Source: Tetrastigma voinierianum (Eukaryota; Streptophyta; Magnoliopsida; Vitales; Vitaceae). Taken from it: a stretch of 64,000 nucleotides of DNA. Under the pieces are notes generated by a model. That model had not been told where the DNA came from. It saw nothing but the letters and a program-made list of their open reading frames with translations, and did no database searches. Of the stretch, positions 34,401 through 47,399 are shown one piece after another (position 1 is the stretch's first letter; each line of letters begins with the position of its first letter). Both the position numbers and the translations under genes were made by a program. The DNA lies in assembly GCA_016808115.1 (NCBI GenBank), contig JAEQBH010002431.1:62001-126000 (forward strand), read 5' to 3'.

Positions 34401-37216
34401 ACCGCGAGTTGAGCCACGAGTTCCGTGTTCACTAGGGTATGATAAGCGAAAATAGGCCTCCGGTGGTTGATGTTTTTATAGCATGATATACGGTTTTGAA
34501 AAATCAGCCATTGGTTCCCGTCGCGGGCTTGGGAGGTTTAAAGCGACGGTTGAGACCGGGCTCGTTTAGATTTCAAAGCGATCGGTTGGCCAAACTCCGT
34601 CAGGTTTTATTTTTCAAAGCATGCGGTTAGACGAGCTCCCATTTTTATGAAAAAGTTTGAGGAAACTTTTTAAAAGCGAAAGTTTGTGAAGGTTTTAGAA
34701 ACTTTCCAAGCAAGAGATAAAGCAAGCAAGAAAGATTTTAAGAAGTTTTATAAACTTACAGCAAGCGAAGCAAAAGAAAAATTTTATAAACTTTTTTAAA
34801 AGCAAGCAAAGCAAAGTAAAGTTACGGAAAATATTTGTAAAAGAAAAGTTTTACGTTTTGAGATGTTTCAGGAAAAGCAAAACCTTTATAAACATGCATT
34901 CATTTGGGCTCGTTTAGCTCATTATTTTCCATTTTAGCTATTTTCGGGAGTGCAGTGCAGCGAGGCCCATTTAGACAACATAGGATTGGTCCTGACATCA
35001 GTTTAAGTGTTGTGTATTAGTAATATTTTGTAAGAACATACTTTGAAATTGTATATGGAACATATGTATGTACATAGTTTAGTATGATGGAAATGTGTTG
35101 TGGTATCTTTGGTTGCCATATTTTGGATATAGTGTAAGTGGATGTATACGGGATTTGGAATTTAGACTATGTGCAAGCGAGTCATGTTCATAGAAATTTT
35201 CCGGCTGTAAGATTTTGCAAATCTAGTTTGAAAAATAAAGAAAAATTTTATAGGAGGTTTAAGCAAGAAAATGCGACACAGCTTCACGGGGATTTCTAGT
35301 CGTTAAGTGTGGGCGGGGATTTACGTGGAGTGGCGGCTGCGCCTGCCCGGCCATTTGCTGAAGGGTGGGGTGTGTCAAGGGAATGTAGTCGATCGCTTGT
35401 TCTTGAAAATACGTTTTCATCTGTTCAAATCCTTTCTTTATCATTCAAAACACGTATGCATTCTTTACAGGTTTAAAACTTTCGTATCTTTACTTGTGCT
35501 CTTGTACATATTTAATATACATATAAATATATGATGCAAAGATAAAACATTTCCATATGCCTTAACAATTACATAAGCATTTCCATTAAACTTTCAGTTT
35601 AACATTAAATGATTCACTTTTAAACTTCATTTTCAAAATATCATTTCACTCACGAGTTCACCGCTCAATAAAGCTTGCTTAAGGTAATTCGGATTTAGGT
35701 CAGATAGTCTTTTCACCTTTTCAAAACCACAACTATACAATGTCGCTAACTTTCATTTTAATCCATATACCTTGCATTCGTTTAAGCCGAATGAACAAAT
35801 TACCCTTAAAGCGCTAAAGAAACCCGAATTCATTTTAGTGGCCTTTTAAATGACCTCTATAGACTTTGACCCCAAAAATTATTGAGGTCTTGAAATTATA
35901 GAGCTCTCGGATCGATTATTTATATATCGATGACATCTCTTTAAATTTTCAATTTAAATTCCTTCTCTAAGGCCCTCGACCACATAACATAAGTTATTGC
36001 ATCCCTAAATGACTCGATTTGGCGCCATGAATCTCTTAGCGTAGCTCCACTTTGACAAATTTTATGGGCTTTAGATTCTGATTTCTTAAACTTATTGAAT
36101 AAATTTTTCGCTTAGAGTCTATTTTAATATTGGCTTGAATCGCTCGGAATCGGATCAGAAATGAGCAAGTTATGGTCAAAATACGTGAGAAATGGTCGAG
36201 AAACGGAAAGCGGGCGTTTCGCATGCCAAAGGCAGGACGGTGAAGCTACGTATGGTCTGCTTTTGGAGTGAATTTTGGTAGCTTATAATCGAATTTGATG
36301 ATGACTATTTCTATATGTATGATTTTCCTTGAAGTCTAGTTTAATTAGCCACTTGAATCGCTCAAATCGAATAAGAAATGAGCAAGTTATGATCAAAATA
36401 CGAAAATTGGTCGAAATAAACGGGCATTTCTGTCTGAGGCTAGTGCAGAAAATGAAGCCGAATGTGTTTATATACGGCTTTTTCCTCTAAACCTCAATCT
36501 GATGCCTTATACCCATTTCAACATATCGCGTATGATTATTTCTCCAATCCTGTGATTCATAAGCTGTTGAAACTAGCACAATCATTTCCTTACCGATTGA
36601 TCAAATCAGCACCATTAAACCTTAAATACCACCCGATTTAACATCAGTACCAGAAAATTCAAGACATTAGAGCGTAGAAAAACCAATACTAACTTTCCGC
36701 CCATTAAAACTTACTTGTTCTTGGTTTCCTTTGGCTCCTCTCCACGCTACCACTTGTAGAGCACTTGGAAGCTTGAAGAGAGAAAGAAAATCACATCTCC
36801 GCCTGCTCCACCATTTCTTCCCTTTCTCTCTTTTCTTTCCTTTCTTTTCTCTCATTTCTCCTTTTCCTTTCTCTCCCCTACGGGTTTGCTAGAGGCGAAA
36901 TTTGAGACGAATGACTTTTGGCTTTTATTTTCCTATTATTATATTTTAACCTTTCCTTTAATTGCAAATAGCCCTCGACACTTTAATTTTGCAATTGTAA
37001 CTTATTTATTTGTATTTACATCTCTAACTTGATTATGATTTCCATCCTTTTGCTTAATGACCATTATACCCTTATGCTCATACCATAAATTATCATTTCC
37101 TTTCATTTCTATTTTAGTGCTCCAAATCTTCTTGTCTTGGCGTTTAGTCTTCTTGCTCCTTTCTGAGTATCATGTACTGTGTACTTTCTCGGGACTGATT
37201 GTTACACTACATGTCA
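31476..37216 (-). mobile_element. Solo LTR A (second Ty3/gypsy family), interrupted by LTR I
   Basis: The left edge TGAGGATCCGACCGG..TAACCTCATG is shared with the LTR at 50077. The right edge region CTCGGGACTGATTGTTACA at 37188-37206, continuing to CATGTCA at 37216, matches the LTR ending at 54969. Removing 32543-35377 leaves about 2.9 kb, close to copies B and C. Because copies B and C flank an element read on the minus strand, this LTR points the same way. No primer site or pol domain adjoins it, so it is a solo LTR. A clear target duplication was not found. Confidence 0.85.
32543..35377 (+). mobile_element. LTR I (TGTAACACCC family) nested in LTR A
   Basis: It starts TGTAACACCCAGATCC and ends GGGTGGGGTGTGTCA. 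It lies exactly where copies B and C of the host LTR run uninterrupted (TTTAGGGT joins on to GAATGTAG../AAAATACGTTT). AGGGT before and AGGGA after give a 4-of-5 target duplication. The length is about 2.83 kb. A purine-rich leader occurs at 32876-32935. It has no internal region and no second LTR, so it is a solo LTR. Confidence 0.85.
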
Positions 37217-38882
37217 TGAATGAAGACAACGACCATCATGCCCGATATATCAAGTCCTCAGACTCCTCTCACGCATGATAGAACTCCATGCGTGATAAAA
37301 CCTTTATTTAGGATCACATCCGGTGATCATTTCATAAAATCATTTTCATTTCTTTTCAAATCCAAAGCTTTTGATGATCCCTATAAATCATTTATTCATA
37401 AAACAAAAAGCTTTTGTTTATAAGCCCATACTGTCGGTTTATCCTCCGGTGCGATTGATGTAATCGAGTGTCGTGTGTGTGCATTTCATTAGGCAAGGTT
37501 TTAGGATCCACCCACCCCCCTCACCTCCGAATATGTCATATGAACACTGGCCCTCAGGTCTGCCGCGGGGTCACATGTCTGCCCGAAGTTCTGGGTTCTC
37601 TGGGTTATCATCTCACCGTGTTGCCTTCATTTGCCGGGTTTAATTCAGCACTAACTATGTACGTGAGATATTTCAGCGGACTCTGTCGTACCTCCACCAC
37701 CTCGTATTTGATCGTAACCGCTACGCGATCCAGCAGATTTAATGATCACAGTGCGCTATTGCGAGGATGGTAGATAGCAAGCATCTCTGCTCACACCGCA
37801 TCATGATATTCAAGTATACCTCGATGTGATGTTCATGCCTCAAGTCATTCTCTAATGTATGACCTCTCACATAGATATAAATATCACCAGTGTCTGTAGA
37901 CCTTTCCATGTCTAATGCGCGCGAGTCCATACATTAATTTAAGCGTTAATATCGTGCGGTCGTACTAGCATTTATCTCATATTCGTATCGACACGTCGAG
38001 AACAGCGTGCATCAACATCATTCGATTCTTACTTAGACAAGTAATGTAAATGCACCGAATCCACAGGCTACATCATAGCGCATAATGCCCAATAAACTAA
38101 TAGCCTATAACATGTCATCAATAGCCATGTCCACACGAAAACACATCCTGAGCCAGTATGTTAGAGCACACGTAATGGCGTGCGGCGTAATGGCGCCTTG
38201 CTTAGAAATTGCCCAGGCTGTCGATCGCGCAGTACATGGTAACATTTCATCAATTCCGCTACGCAGGCAAGTAATGACGCACCTCATTTCTAAATTTAAT
38301 TCATAATGCATATCATGCACCTAAGATAGCCTAAAACACGCCCATGTAATGGCCATGACTTTCCTGACTCCTCACGTCAGGACAACCCGACGAATTGCGC
38401 ACTTGTTGTAACAATCAATTTTTCAACAATGATGTAGGCGCAATTGCCATTGAAAAGCATATGGTCACATTCTAGACTCGAGAGCTTTCCATAGAGTCCG
38501 AGAACACCCCTGACGAAGGTAGGACGAAAGTTATGGCCGTCCGATTGGGGCCTACGTATGAGCGATGGCCGGCGCCGACCATGAGGGCCCTAATGTTTTT
38601 CGTCATTCGGACCAAATATGAGTTGAAATTTTATCAGTATATGGATGGATTCTAGACTCAAGGACTTTCCATAAAAATCTGAAAACCCAAGACTCGGATG
38701 AGAAAAGTTATGGCCGTCAGAGTTGGAGGCCATGTGATGGGTGGCCAGCCTTCTGGTGCATTCAGGGGCACCTTTGGAATCCCAGTACATCTGTTCACCT
38801 CCAGCTGCGATGCGAAGCATTCTTTTCTTGACAACCAGGCGTCGAATTGGACGTCATGTGAAAACCGGAAAAAATTAGTTTT
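37217..38882. other. Unassigned repeat-like DNA
   Basis: The base composition is like the LTRs around it, but no edges, primer site or protein domain are recognised. ORFs here (37468-37773, 38085-38306 and their shadows) have no recognised content. It contains a diverged tandem duplication, listed separately. Confidence 0.35.
38461..38752. repeat. Diverged tandem duplication, period ~180 bp
   Basis: 38461 onward (ATTCTAGACTCGAGAGCTTTCCATA .. AAAGTTATGGCCGTC) is repeated from 38641 (ATTCTAGACTCAAGGACTTTCCATA .. AAAGTTATGGCCGTC), with spaced differences. Confidence 0.75.
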
Positions 38883-40384
38883 TGTGTCAGGAACACAACC
38901 AAGCGACCCGAAATTTCAATGAGACAACGACATTTAGATGAAATATAAACTCAGTGGGAAGGTTACCCCAACTCTTGGAGGCGAAGAGCGAAACTTTAGG
39001 TCGAGACTGGCGCTTCGACTTACCACAATTCGAATCTTGACGAAAATTAGCGATTTGATTGTCGGCGTGTTCTTATAGAAGCGAGTACTCAGACTTTAAG
39101 TCTTGGCGGAGTCAAATCGGTAGCCGTCGTAATCAATCTTAGAGAGAGGTAGAGCATCTCGGCCTGCGGCAGCCTCCGGCCGAAATCTTCGGTGAAGCTG
39201 CGTGTTAGTACCCTGCGTAGCCCTGTTCGAGTAGATAAACTTTTCATCTTGGGCGACCAGTTTACGACCATGATCTCCGTGGAATCGTAGAGGAGGTTTC
39301 TCTCTTCTACAACTTCAGCCATTCATCGGTTCAGTAAAAAATGAGATTTTAACTGGCTTTTGTTGCTTTAAATTAAGTTAAGTGTGTAGCTATCGTAGTC
39401 TTGCGTGTCGTATGATCCTCGGCTGGATCGATTCATATGAAGCGATTTATTTTCGGTTGGGTTCGATCCGTTATTTTAAATGAGCAGCTTGAGTTATTTC
39501 TACTTCTGAGATTACAAGTAAAAATCTTGTCACCAGGAGTCATTTAATAATGGATTCACGCCGAAAATCGCCTTGAAAAATCAAATTGTTTGAATTTGAA
39601 AATTTTTTAGGTCGGCTAGATTCAAATAAGACGAATCAAATAATGCGGAGTGGTTAATCAATCAGGATCTGCAGAAATTTTAAGACTTTCTTTGAGCGAA
39701 TTATGACAATTTATTATTATTATTATTATTTTTTAGTTTTGAAATTTAATTTCAGGGTTTCTGAGTGTGCTTGGTTGTTTGACCATTCGTAATGCGTTTA
39801 GGTGGGAATAGCCGCTGTAAGGCTATCTCTGGGGCGTTAGCTCACCGTCGTGGGACACCACTTTCCAGTCTGAGAGCGTGTCTGCAATGACGGTGCTGTA
39901 GAGCATGGATTGAAGTGGTAGGATTGTGGCGCGATTAAGTGTTTTTGTATATTATATTTTTAACGTATTAGTTTAATATAATGTTTTGTATTAAGAGTGA
40001 TGTAATAACTCTTGGTGGCTTCAGTGATGTTGTATTTATATGGATAAATGGGCCCTACGTAGTAATTTTGCTAAATATCTGTGGACAGAGTGTGGTAGTT
40101 ATGTAATATTGGAATGAGTTCTGGTAAATTCTGAGTTGTATTTTGGGTAGAAGTCTGAGGCTTCTGTTCGATTTTCGTTAAATCGCAGGTCTTGGGAAGG
40201 GCTGATGAGTGGTGTCGGGTTACGATATCATGAGTCTCCGTGGGTTGACAGGTTGTCGATGAATGGGTTTGGAGTGTCGCTCATGAAACTTTCATAATTT
40301 ATTTTTTATCTCATCATTGACAAAGCTGAATTTCTGAAGATGATTTTTTGCTGAGGATGGATGAGGTGAAGTGGGACTGTCACA
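38883..40384 (+). mobile_element. LTR H-like unit, related to the TGTAAGACCC family
   Basis: Its end is GGGACTGTCACA at 40384. It carries the family hairpin AAGAGT..ACTCTT (39993-40013) and an ATGGATAAATGGGCCCTACG box (about 40037). Its segment 39180-39560 is also found at 55040-55440 (GAAGCTGCGTGTTAGTA; GGATTCACG). The start is uncertain: CGACCCGAAATTTC at 38903 or TGTGTCAGG at 38883. Confidence 0.55.
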
Positions 40385-40589
40385 AAAATTAGAAACGCTC
40401 TAAACTTTTAAATTGGATTTAGGGTAAAGTTGCTATAATTAAATCTTGTATCTTGTCAGGTTCAACTAAATTAAAGTTATGTCTTAAAAAAAGCTATATT
40501 AAAAGTTATATTAAGCATTAAGTAAAAAAATGAAACATGGCTCTTAACTTTGACTTGATAACATGGTAAACTGTAAAGATAAAGTTCCT

Positions 40590-41580
40590 TTACCAATTAA
40601 AGTAATCAGATGAAGCCACTTGGTTTTTACAATTCATAGAAAATTGATAGGTCATAGAAAATTATACAAATTGTAATTTTCCAGGGGATATTTTAGTTGA
40701 GTAAATTAGCTTTTGATATGATAGCGTGGTCAACACTCTCTTTAAAAGTAATGTTGCTTTTATTATCATGGGTCTTAATCAAATGATGTAGGTCTCTTTT
40801 ATACAAAAGACTTGGCATGGAAAAAGAAAACCATTTTAATTTGTCTTTAAATGGTTATTTATTATTTATTATTTATCATTTAAAATAAATATTCTTAATT
40901 GTTGATCCGGATTAGATCTTTTATTCTGTTTTACTTTATTTATTAGTTTTTAAAATTTTAGAGGTTCTTTTTACTTGAATGCAATATAACCTTTTGTTTT
41001 GATAATGAGCAAAACAAGATAAAGAATAGAGTTAATTTATTATTCATCATGACCAAACCATGTGGTCTACAATTCATGCAAAATTGATGGACCATACAAA
41101 ATATATATTTTGTTTTTTTTAATTTAAAGGATTTTTTTTCTCAAATTAGCTTTTTGACTTGATAACGTAATCAACACTCTATAGAAAATAAAGTTCCTTT
41201 ATCATCAATCATGATCAAACAAAGTGGTCTACAGTTCATACAAAATTGATGGACCACACAAAAGATATATTTTTAATTTTTTTAATTTAAAAAGTTTTTT
41301 TCTCAAACACAGATTAACTTTTTGACTTAATATCGTAGTCAACATTGTATAGAAAATAAATTCCTTCATCATCAATCATGATCAAACAAACGTGGTCTAT
41401 ACTTCATACAAATTGATGTGTTATGAAAAATACAGACTATTTTAGTTTGATTTTAAATCTTTGTTTATTATTGATTTGACTTGAAAAAATTTAGGCCGTG
41501 GTCTACACTTCATTCAAAATAAATATTCTTTATTGTGGATCATGATCAAGGAAAAATGGGACAATTATTATTTATTTTTA
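40590..41580. repeat. AT-rich tandem repeat, period ~165 bp
   Basis: The phrase CATGA(C/T)CAAAC..GTGGTCTACA.TTCAT.CAAA.TTGATG starts at 41048, 41210 and 41377. A diverged first copy lies near 40600 and a partial last one near 41545. Units also share TTTTGACTT.ATA.CGTA.TCAACA and ATAGAAAATAAA.TTCCTT. Confidence 0.75.
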
Positions 41581-42513
41581 AATGGTTATTCATTGTTCAT
41601 GATTAAATTCTGGGACTCAAGAATTAACTAATCTATTATGAAAATGTTATATCATTTTTATGTTTCTCCTTAGTTAGGACTTAAGGAATTAAGTTTGTAG
41701 GTTGAATCATACTATTTTCTTATTCATTTTCTTTAAAGTTAAAAAAATGATTATTTAAGTTGCAAGACAAACCTATTGTTTAATCTATCATGTCTACATA
41801 AAAAAAGTAAATTGGAGATTTACATACTATTATATTAATTATACTACTTTCAGATATTTAGATTTACATAACTTTCTATAATTTATAATTATGGATAATA
41901 AATCTTTAATTTAATAATATTGTGCCAGGATTAATCTTGTGTGTTATATAATAATTTTAAAATATTAATCTTATACTTTTTTCATACACTTTATTATTAT
42001 CTACAATCATCCTATGAGGACAATATTTTTCATGAATGAGATTATCATCTTATGAGGACTACATTTTCCATGGACTTGATTTTTAAAGGCATCACTTTCC
42101 AATATGGTTGTGTGGTCAATATTTTCCATCAACTTGATTTAAAGAACATCACCTTCAATATGGTTATATGGTCTTTATTGCTATACGGGTCATGCTCAAT
42201 AGGACAAGACCCGAGTCAAATTATATGAAAATCTGAATTTTCAAAACAAAATTAATTTGTTCTTTATAAGAAAAAAAAGGATTTATCAAGTTTATTTTTT
42301 ACAGCGACGCGCTTAGGGGTCGGGTGATCGCCGTCGGCCGTGACGCGTGTTGTGCCGTATCGTGAGGCAAATGCGTGAATAAAATGGCCGATATGACCGG
42401 GTGTCATGCTGGCCGATACGGTTCTGGCAAATACGTTTTATCGTTCGAGTTATTACGACGTCTTATCTGGCGTATATTAAGTAGTCGGGTTAATATATCA
42501 TAACGTGAATGAG
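41581..42513. other. AT-rich spacer, then abrupt GC-rich stretch
   Basis: No gene is seen. 42000-42180 has two loose copies of a TATGGTT.T.TGGTC phrase. At about 42300 the sequence changes sharply to CG-rich DNA (42301-42500) of unknown origin, ending at the left edge of the next element. Confidence 0.35.
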
Positions 42514-45310
42514 TGCATTTGGATCCGACTCGGATTAACCTCGTGAAACCGGGGGATATCGTGTTCCGATGGATAAAGAAAGCAGCCCAAAACAGTCGAA
42601 TAAAATCAGTAGATGACCGGCTTTTCGATCGCTTAACATATCTTTAGAAAGAAAATGTCTGAATGAAGTGAGTAAAAAAAATTTTAACTTAACACTAACT
42701 TTCAAGCGCTTAGATTTTGAGTAAAATTGGTCGGAGTTCATACGTTTTTCGAATCTTTAAATTCTAGCGCAACGTTTAAAAAGCGGCTTTGTCTTTTCGA
42801 AATCGCGAGCTTTACCGACTTCGGTTTAGGATTTCATTAGGTCGCCGTAAAATCAAGCCATGATATGTACGTATATCGCGTTTGTTGTCGTTTAGTCGTG
42901 AAAGCGTTTGAAACGCCCCAGTAAATGCATTTGTTTTTAGCCAGGTGGGGGCACGGCCGGGCTTAAGCCGACCCTTTCTGTCTCTCGACCAAACGAGGAT
43001 CAGAAATCGCGCGTAGATTCTTTTCGACTTTATACATATACAGCCTGCTCCAGCCAACAAAATATTGGCGTATAAAGTATGGGAAAATTATATCTGATAA
43101 ATCGCAGGCGTCGTCTCATGATGGCTGTTTCCTTTACCAGAGGGGCCAGTATTTACTGCGCACCCTATCTCGAGTCTGAAAATGTTTTTGAAACGTCACG
43201 GAAAGAATGAAATTAAGGGCGAATTGAGTGTACGTTTCGTTTAAATAACATTTTTTTAGTATGTCAGTAATACGTCTTATTCTGATTAAAATCAATTTAT
43301 GCTTAAAAAGCGTTTATCTGTAAGCTTTCTTTTCTTTCTTTATAATAAATCTTTTATCTGATTAAAATCGTTTATGCTTAGCATTTATCGTGAAACTTTT
43401 CTGTGCTATTCTTTTCTTTCTTTCTTTCGATGGAACCCGAGAATCGCAGCGTGAAACGAGTTTAGAATCTTGACGGTGAGGGTAATCGATTCCGTCCTTA
43501 ACATTCTGTGGGCTGTGACACTGCGTAGGAGTTCGTCATGCTTGTATCACGTGTAAGGATATTCACTGCAGACGCTTTAATTCCACTCCCTCGGTTAACC
43601 TATAGCTTTACCCTGCAAAAATCGCTACAGCGCCGTCTGTCGGCCGATATCGGTCATAGCGATCATAGGGGTTAAGGAGTAATGGAGTAAAACATTTCTT
43701 CAAAATACGTTTATAAATAAATTTAAATCATTTCTTTATCATTCAAAACACGTATCACGTTCTTTATACATATTAAAAGCTTTCGTATCTTTAACATATG
43801 CATACATATTTCATATCACAATATAAATATATATATTGATGCGAGATAAAGCGTTTAGTATCGCGCGTTTACATAAACATTTCCAATAAACTTTCGGTTT
43901 AACATTAAAACAATTCGAGCACTAAAAGCTTCGATTTTGAAATATAATTTCAACTATGATTCATGCTTCAAATCCATTTGCTTCCCGTCGAATTCCGTTT
44001 CCCGTTCGATAAGTCCTTTTCACCTTTTCAAGAAAACCCTTATTTATCATTAATCATCTTTTAGATTTTAATCAGCATGTAGTGTTTAAGTAGAATGAGC
44101 AATTACCTTAGCACTAAAACCCACTCATTTAGGCCAACCTTTTTCAATGTGCTCTATAGACTTTATGACTTAAAAATTATTCAAACAGTCTTCCAAAATT
44201 TATGAAACTTCTCAGGATCAGTCCTTTATATATCAAATGGCAATCTCTTTAAATTTTGATTTAAAATTCAGCCTACAAAACCTCGACCACATATGAGTTA
44301 TTGTGTTTTACACATCCCAAATGGCATAACGGGAATGCACATGTTCAAACTGCAAGCAAGAATTTTCTGGGCACTTTGGGTTGTTTTCTTAAAACTTCCT
44401 TCAGATAAATTTTACTTGAAATACATTTAATAAAACTTGAATCGCTCAAATCGGATCGAAATGAGCAAGTTATGGTCAAAATACAAGTAGTCGAAAACGA
44501 GAAAACGAGGGCATTTCTTATCTCTTGAGACTGCGCCGAGGAAAATGACCGAATGTGTTTCTCTTCCACTTTTTTCACTCATCTCAATCTGATGCCTTAT
44601 ACCCATTTCAACATATCGCCTGATTACTGTCAATCACCAACGGTCATAGCTTTCTTTTTGGCCTGCTGTCAGTTTATTACTCAATTGATATCAAAATCAG
44701 CTACCATTCATGCCATCTGCCAATTTGCTCTCCAATAAGAAAATTGAGACATTGACTTGTGAAAACATTAAATACCTAACTTTCCCACCATTAAAACTTA
44801 CTTGTTCTTGGTTTCCTTTGGCTTCTCTCCACTTGCTATACTTGTAAGAGCACTTGGAAGAGCTTGAAGGAGAAGAAAAAATTCACATCTCCACCTTGCT
44901 CCGCCCCATTTTCTTTCTCTCTTAACTCGCTTCTTTTCTCTCCTTTTACTCAGCTTCCGCTTTTCTCTATTGAACCCTAGCCTTTGAAGACCAAATGAAT
45001 GTTTTGGCTTTGTTTTTCTCTCCTTTTATTATTTTAACATTTCCTTTCTTGCAAATAACCCTCATCTTTTCAATTTTGCAATTGTAACTTGAAATTTGTA
45101 TTATGGCCCATCTCTACACTTAATAATCTTCATAATCCTTTTTGCTAAATGACAATTGTACCCCTTGTTTAATACCATAATTAAAGGTTCCATAAACTTG
45201 CAGCTCTACTTTAATCTCCAAAATCTTCTTATGTGACAACGGTGCTCTTATACGCACACGGAGTATCGTATGCTGTGCAGCTCTCTGGACGGGCGTTAAA
45301 AATCATATCG
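42514..45310 (-). repeat. LTR B: 3' LTR of the minus-strand element
   Basis: About 2.8 kb, co-linear with LTRs A and C: GGATCCGACTCGGATTAACC at 42521, CTTAACATATCTTTAGAAA near 42634, TTAAAACTTACTTGTTCTTGG near 44799, and GGACGGGCGTTA near 45287. It is more diverged from A and C than they are from each other, with many short substituted blocks. Confidence 0.88.
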
Positions 45311-45377
45311 CTAGGAACATTTAGTCCTCGAAATGAATAAACTAAACTCGAAAGAAAGAAAGGGACATACCTCATCA

Positions 45378-45800
45378 GGAAAACAAGTGAGAATGCCGAT
45401 GGGCGCATCCCGGGCCTGCGGCTCCCCAGTAGCTTCCTCTGTTGTATGACTCCTCCATGATACCTTCACCCGACGAGGAATAGTCTTTATTCTTGCGAGG
45501 AGACTTTGCTCTCGACCGGTTGAGGGATCACGCGGTTCTTCACCATTATCAAATTCTCTTGTATTTATTTAGTTCTTTCTGTCGATACATGTGAAGGATG
45601 CAGTATGTACTTGAGAGCATAGAAACATGGAAGCATCGTGAAGCAGATCGGTCGAGGTCGGATGGCAACTCAGTCAGTAATACCACTCTCGATATATCGA
45701 CAGTGTATGGCCCGATATATCGTGGACTCGGCTTTCCACGTTCCACAGAATCATAATGCAGCCCTTCCATGGGAAATCTCAATACCATATCCCTACCTCG
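45378..45800 (-). pseudogene. Pol C-terminus: integrase end and chromodomain-like tail
   Basis: The frame at 45788-45549 reads GKPSPRYIGPYTV, then LPSDLDRS..CFHVSML, the GPY/F-type end of a Ty3/gypsy integrase just before the tail. Further along the minus strand (about 45545-45390), in another frame, REQSLLARIKTIPRRVKVSW and RSHTTEEAT form the chromodomain-like tail that directs integration in chromoviruses. The polypeptide would tether the integration complex to chromatin. Frame changes separate the two pieces. Confidence 0.85.
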
Positions 45801-46219
45801 AACTTTAGGTCCCTACGGCGATTGTCCGCGTAAGCTTACGGTCTTTGTGCAATTTTCGGTCTATCACTTATAACTTTACTGATCTTATCACAAGTCACTT
45901 AAACAATTCGGGACCTACTAATTTCCTTTCACCTACTTCGTCCCAACGGTGGAGTTCGACATTTCGTCCGTAAGAAGAACCTCGTAAGGGAGCCCGTACG
46001 ATCTTGGTCGATAAATTTGTTGTTGGCTGCGAACTCCATCGAGAGCCAGATGGATGTCTGACTCCTCTAAACTCCGGAACACGTACCTAGCATATCCTCT
46101 AACATGCATGAATATCTCGGATTGGCCATGCGGCCACGTGGATGGCTTAATTACTAAAATGCGGTTTAGTGCGAGGGCATTACATGGCCCAGGCCCGAAA
46201 CCGTGAGGTAAACACGGGA

Positions 46220-46660
46220 TCTACATGCGAGAACAATGGAAGCGGCGTACCATGCAATCGATAATCTCTCTAACGTATAATTGGGCCAACTTATCCAATG
46301 AATCACTATTCTTGATAGGTAGGAAATGGGCTGATTTCGTCAGTCTGTCTACAATCACCCATATCGTATCTCGCGGGCATTCCGGCGCGTGGAAGTCTAC
46401 CCGCAAAATCCATAGTGATTCTCCCGTTTCGAGGAATCGGGGTGAGGCGTAATAGTCTGGCGGCCGATGTTCGGCTTTCACTGTGACATGGGAGCGTGGG
46501 GCGAACTGCAATATCCCTTTTCATACCTTTCCACGGTAGTGTTCCTTTAGGGTATGATACATCTTTGTGCTTCCGGTTGCATAGCATAAAGCGGAGGAAT
46601 GGGCTTCCCTCCATAATCTCTCTCCTCCACATCACCTACATTTGGTACACACAGCCTCAC
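46220..46660 (-). pseudogene. Integrase N-terminal and catalytic region
   Basis: Two overlapping minus frames (46635-46306 and 46511-46221) together show MKRDIAV, VKAEHRPPDYY, ITMDFAGRLPRAG, then DTIWVIVDRLTKSAHFLPIK and SLDKLAQLYVREI, the start of the DDE catalytic core of a Ty3/gypsy integrase. It inserts the cDNA copy into the host genome. The first catalytic Asp sits in the MDF phrase. The HHCC zinc-finger cysteines that normally precede VKAEH are lost (APRSHVT, PCHSES). The middle and end of the core (45800-46220) are not readable in one frame. Confidence 0.9.
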
Positions 46661-46849
46661 ATCCCACATGACCACGGTGCCATCCTCTCCTGATGACCAA
46701 ATCCCTCGTTGCCAGACTCTACTTCACCTCGACTTCTTATCGGCTGGATCCTGAATACGAAGCTCTCTAATCACATCTGCTCCAAATACGGAGGCCAGTA
46801 CATGAAATATGGCTAACGGTGCTCCCGAATCATGGAGTTCAGTCTCACA

Positions 46850-47262
46850 CCCGCGAGGACCTCAATTCTATGGTCGAGGAAGATGCCGCGACCCTCTCGA
46901 AGTGCGATAGGAAACTCATAGGTCTTCCCTCTTAGAGCATCTGTACCACGTTCGCCTTTCGGGATGATATTCGATGGTACATTCATAAATACTTAAGTCA
47001 GTTCTAAATCCATCTCCTCTTGTCTCATGTTAGGACCATGCAAGTAAATGAATGCTATGACTCTTATGATCCATAAAAAATCTCTGACGCACTCCATATA
47101 AAAGTAATGCCTCCATATCATGAAATAAATACCTACGGTACCTTCTTTCAGTGGAGTGTGTGGATAATTCTTGTTCATGCTTCTTGGTACTTTAGAAGCA
47201 TATGCAATCCTGTCGTGCATTAATACACAGCCTAAGCCTTGCACAGAGGCATCCTGATACAA
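46850..47262 (-). pseudogene. RNase H domain and linker of pol
   Basis: The frame at 47262-46993 begins MYQDASVQGLGCVLMHD, then IAYASKVPRSMNKNYPHTPL, IWRHYFYMEC and NMRQEEMDLELT: the RNase H region that removes the RNA template strand during cDNA synthesis. The DAS motif holds the first catalytic Asp. The DHKSL-type segment is altered (FLWIIRVIAF), probably by a short frame shift. Linker remnants continue to about 46850. Confidence 0.88.
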
Positions 47263-47399
47263 CTGAAGCCATCACCGCCACACAGTGGAAGTGTAACTCT
47301 TTGGGTGAGGTTAACCTCGCACTGATTCATGAAACTCTTACGGCGAGCCTCGACCAAAAGCGGTTCCTCTTTCCTCGTCAGTCTAGTCAAAGGTGCGGC

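Noticed and set aside
37468..38320. ORFs of 60-100 aa as possible small genes
   Set aside because: No recognised motif, overlapping ORFs on both strands, and surroundings made of repeats.
38871..40392. AAAATTAG on both sides of LTR H as a target duplication
   Set aside because: It is 8 bp rather than the 5 bp expected for LTR elements, and the left copy does not abut a TG start. Likely chance in A/T-rich DNA.
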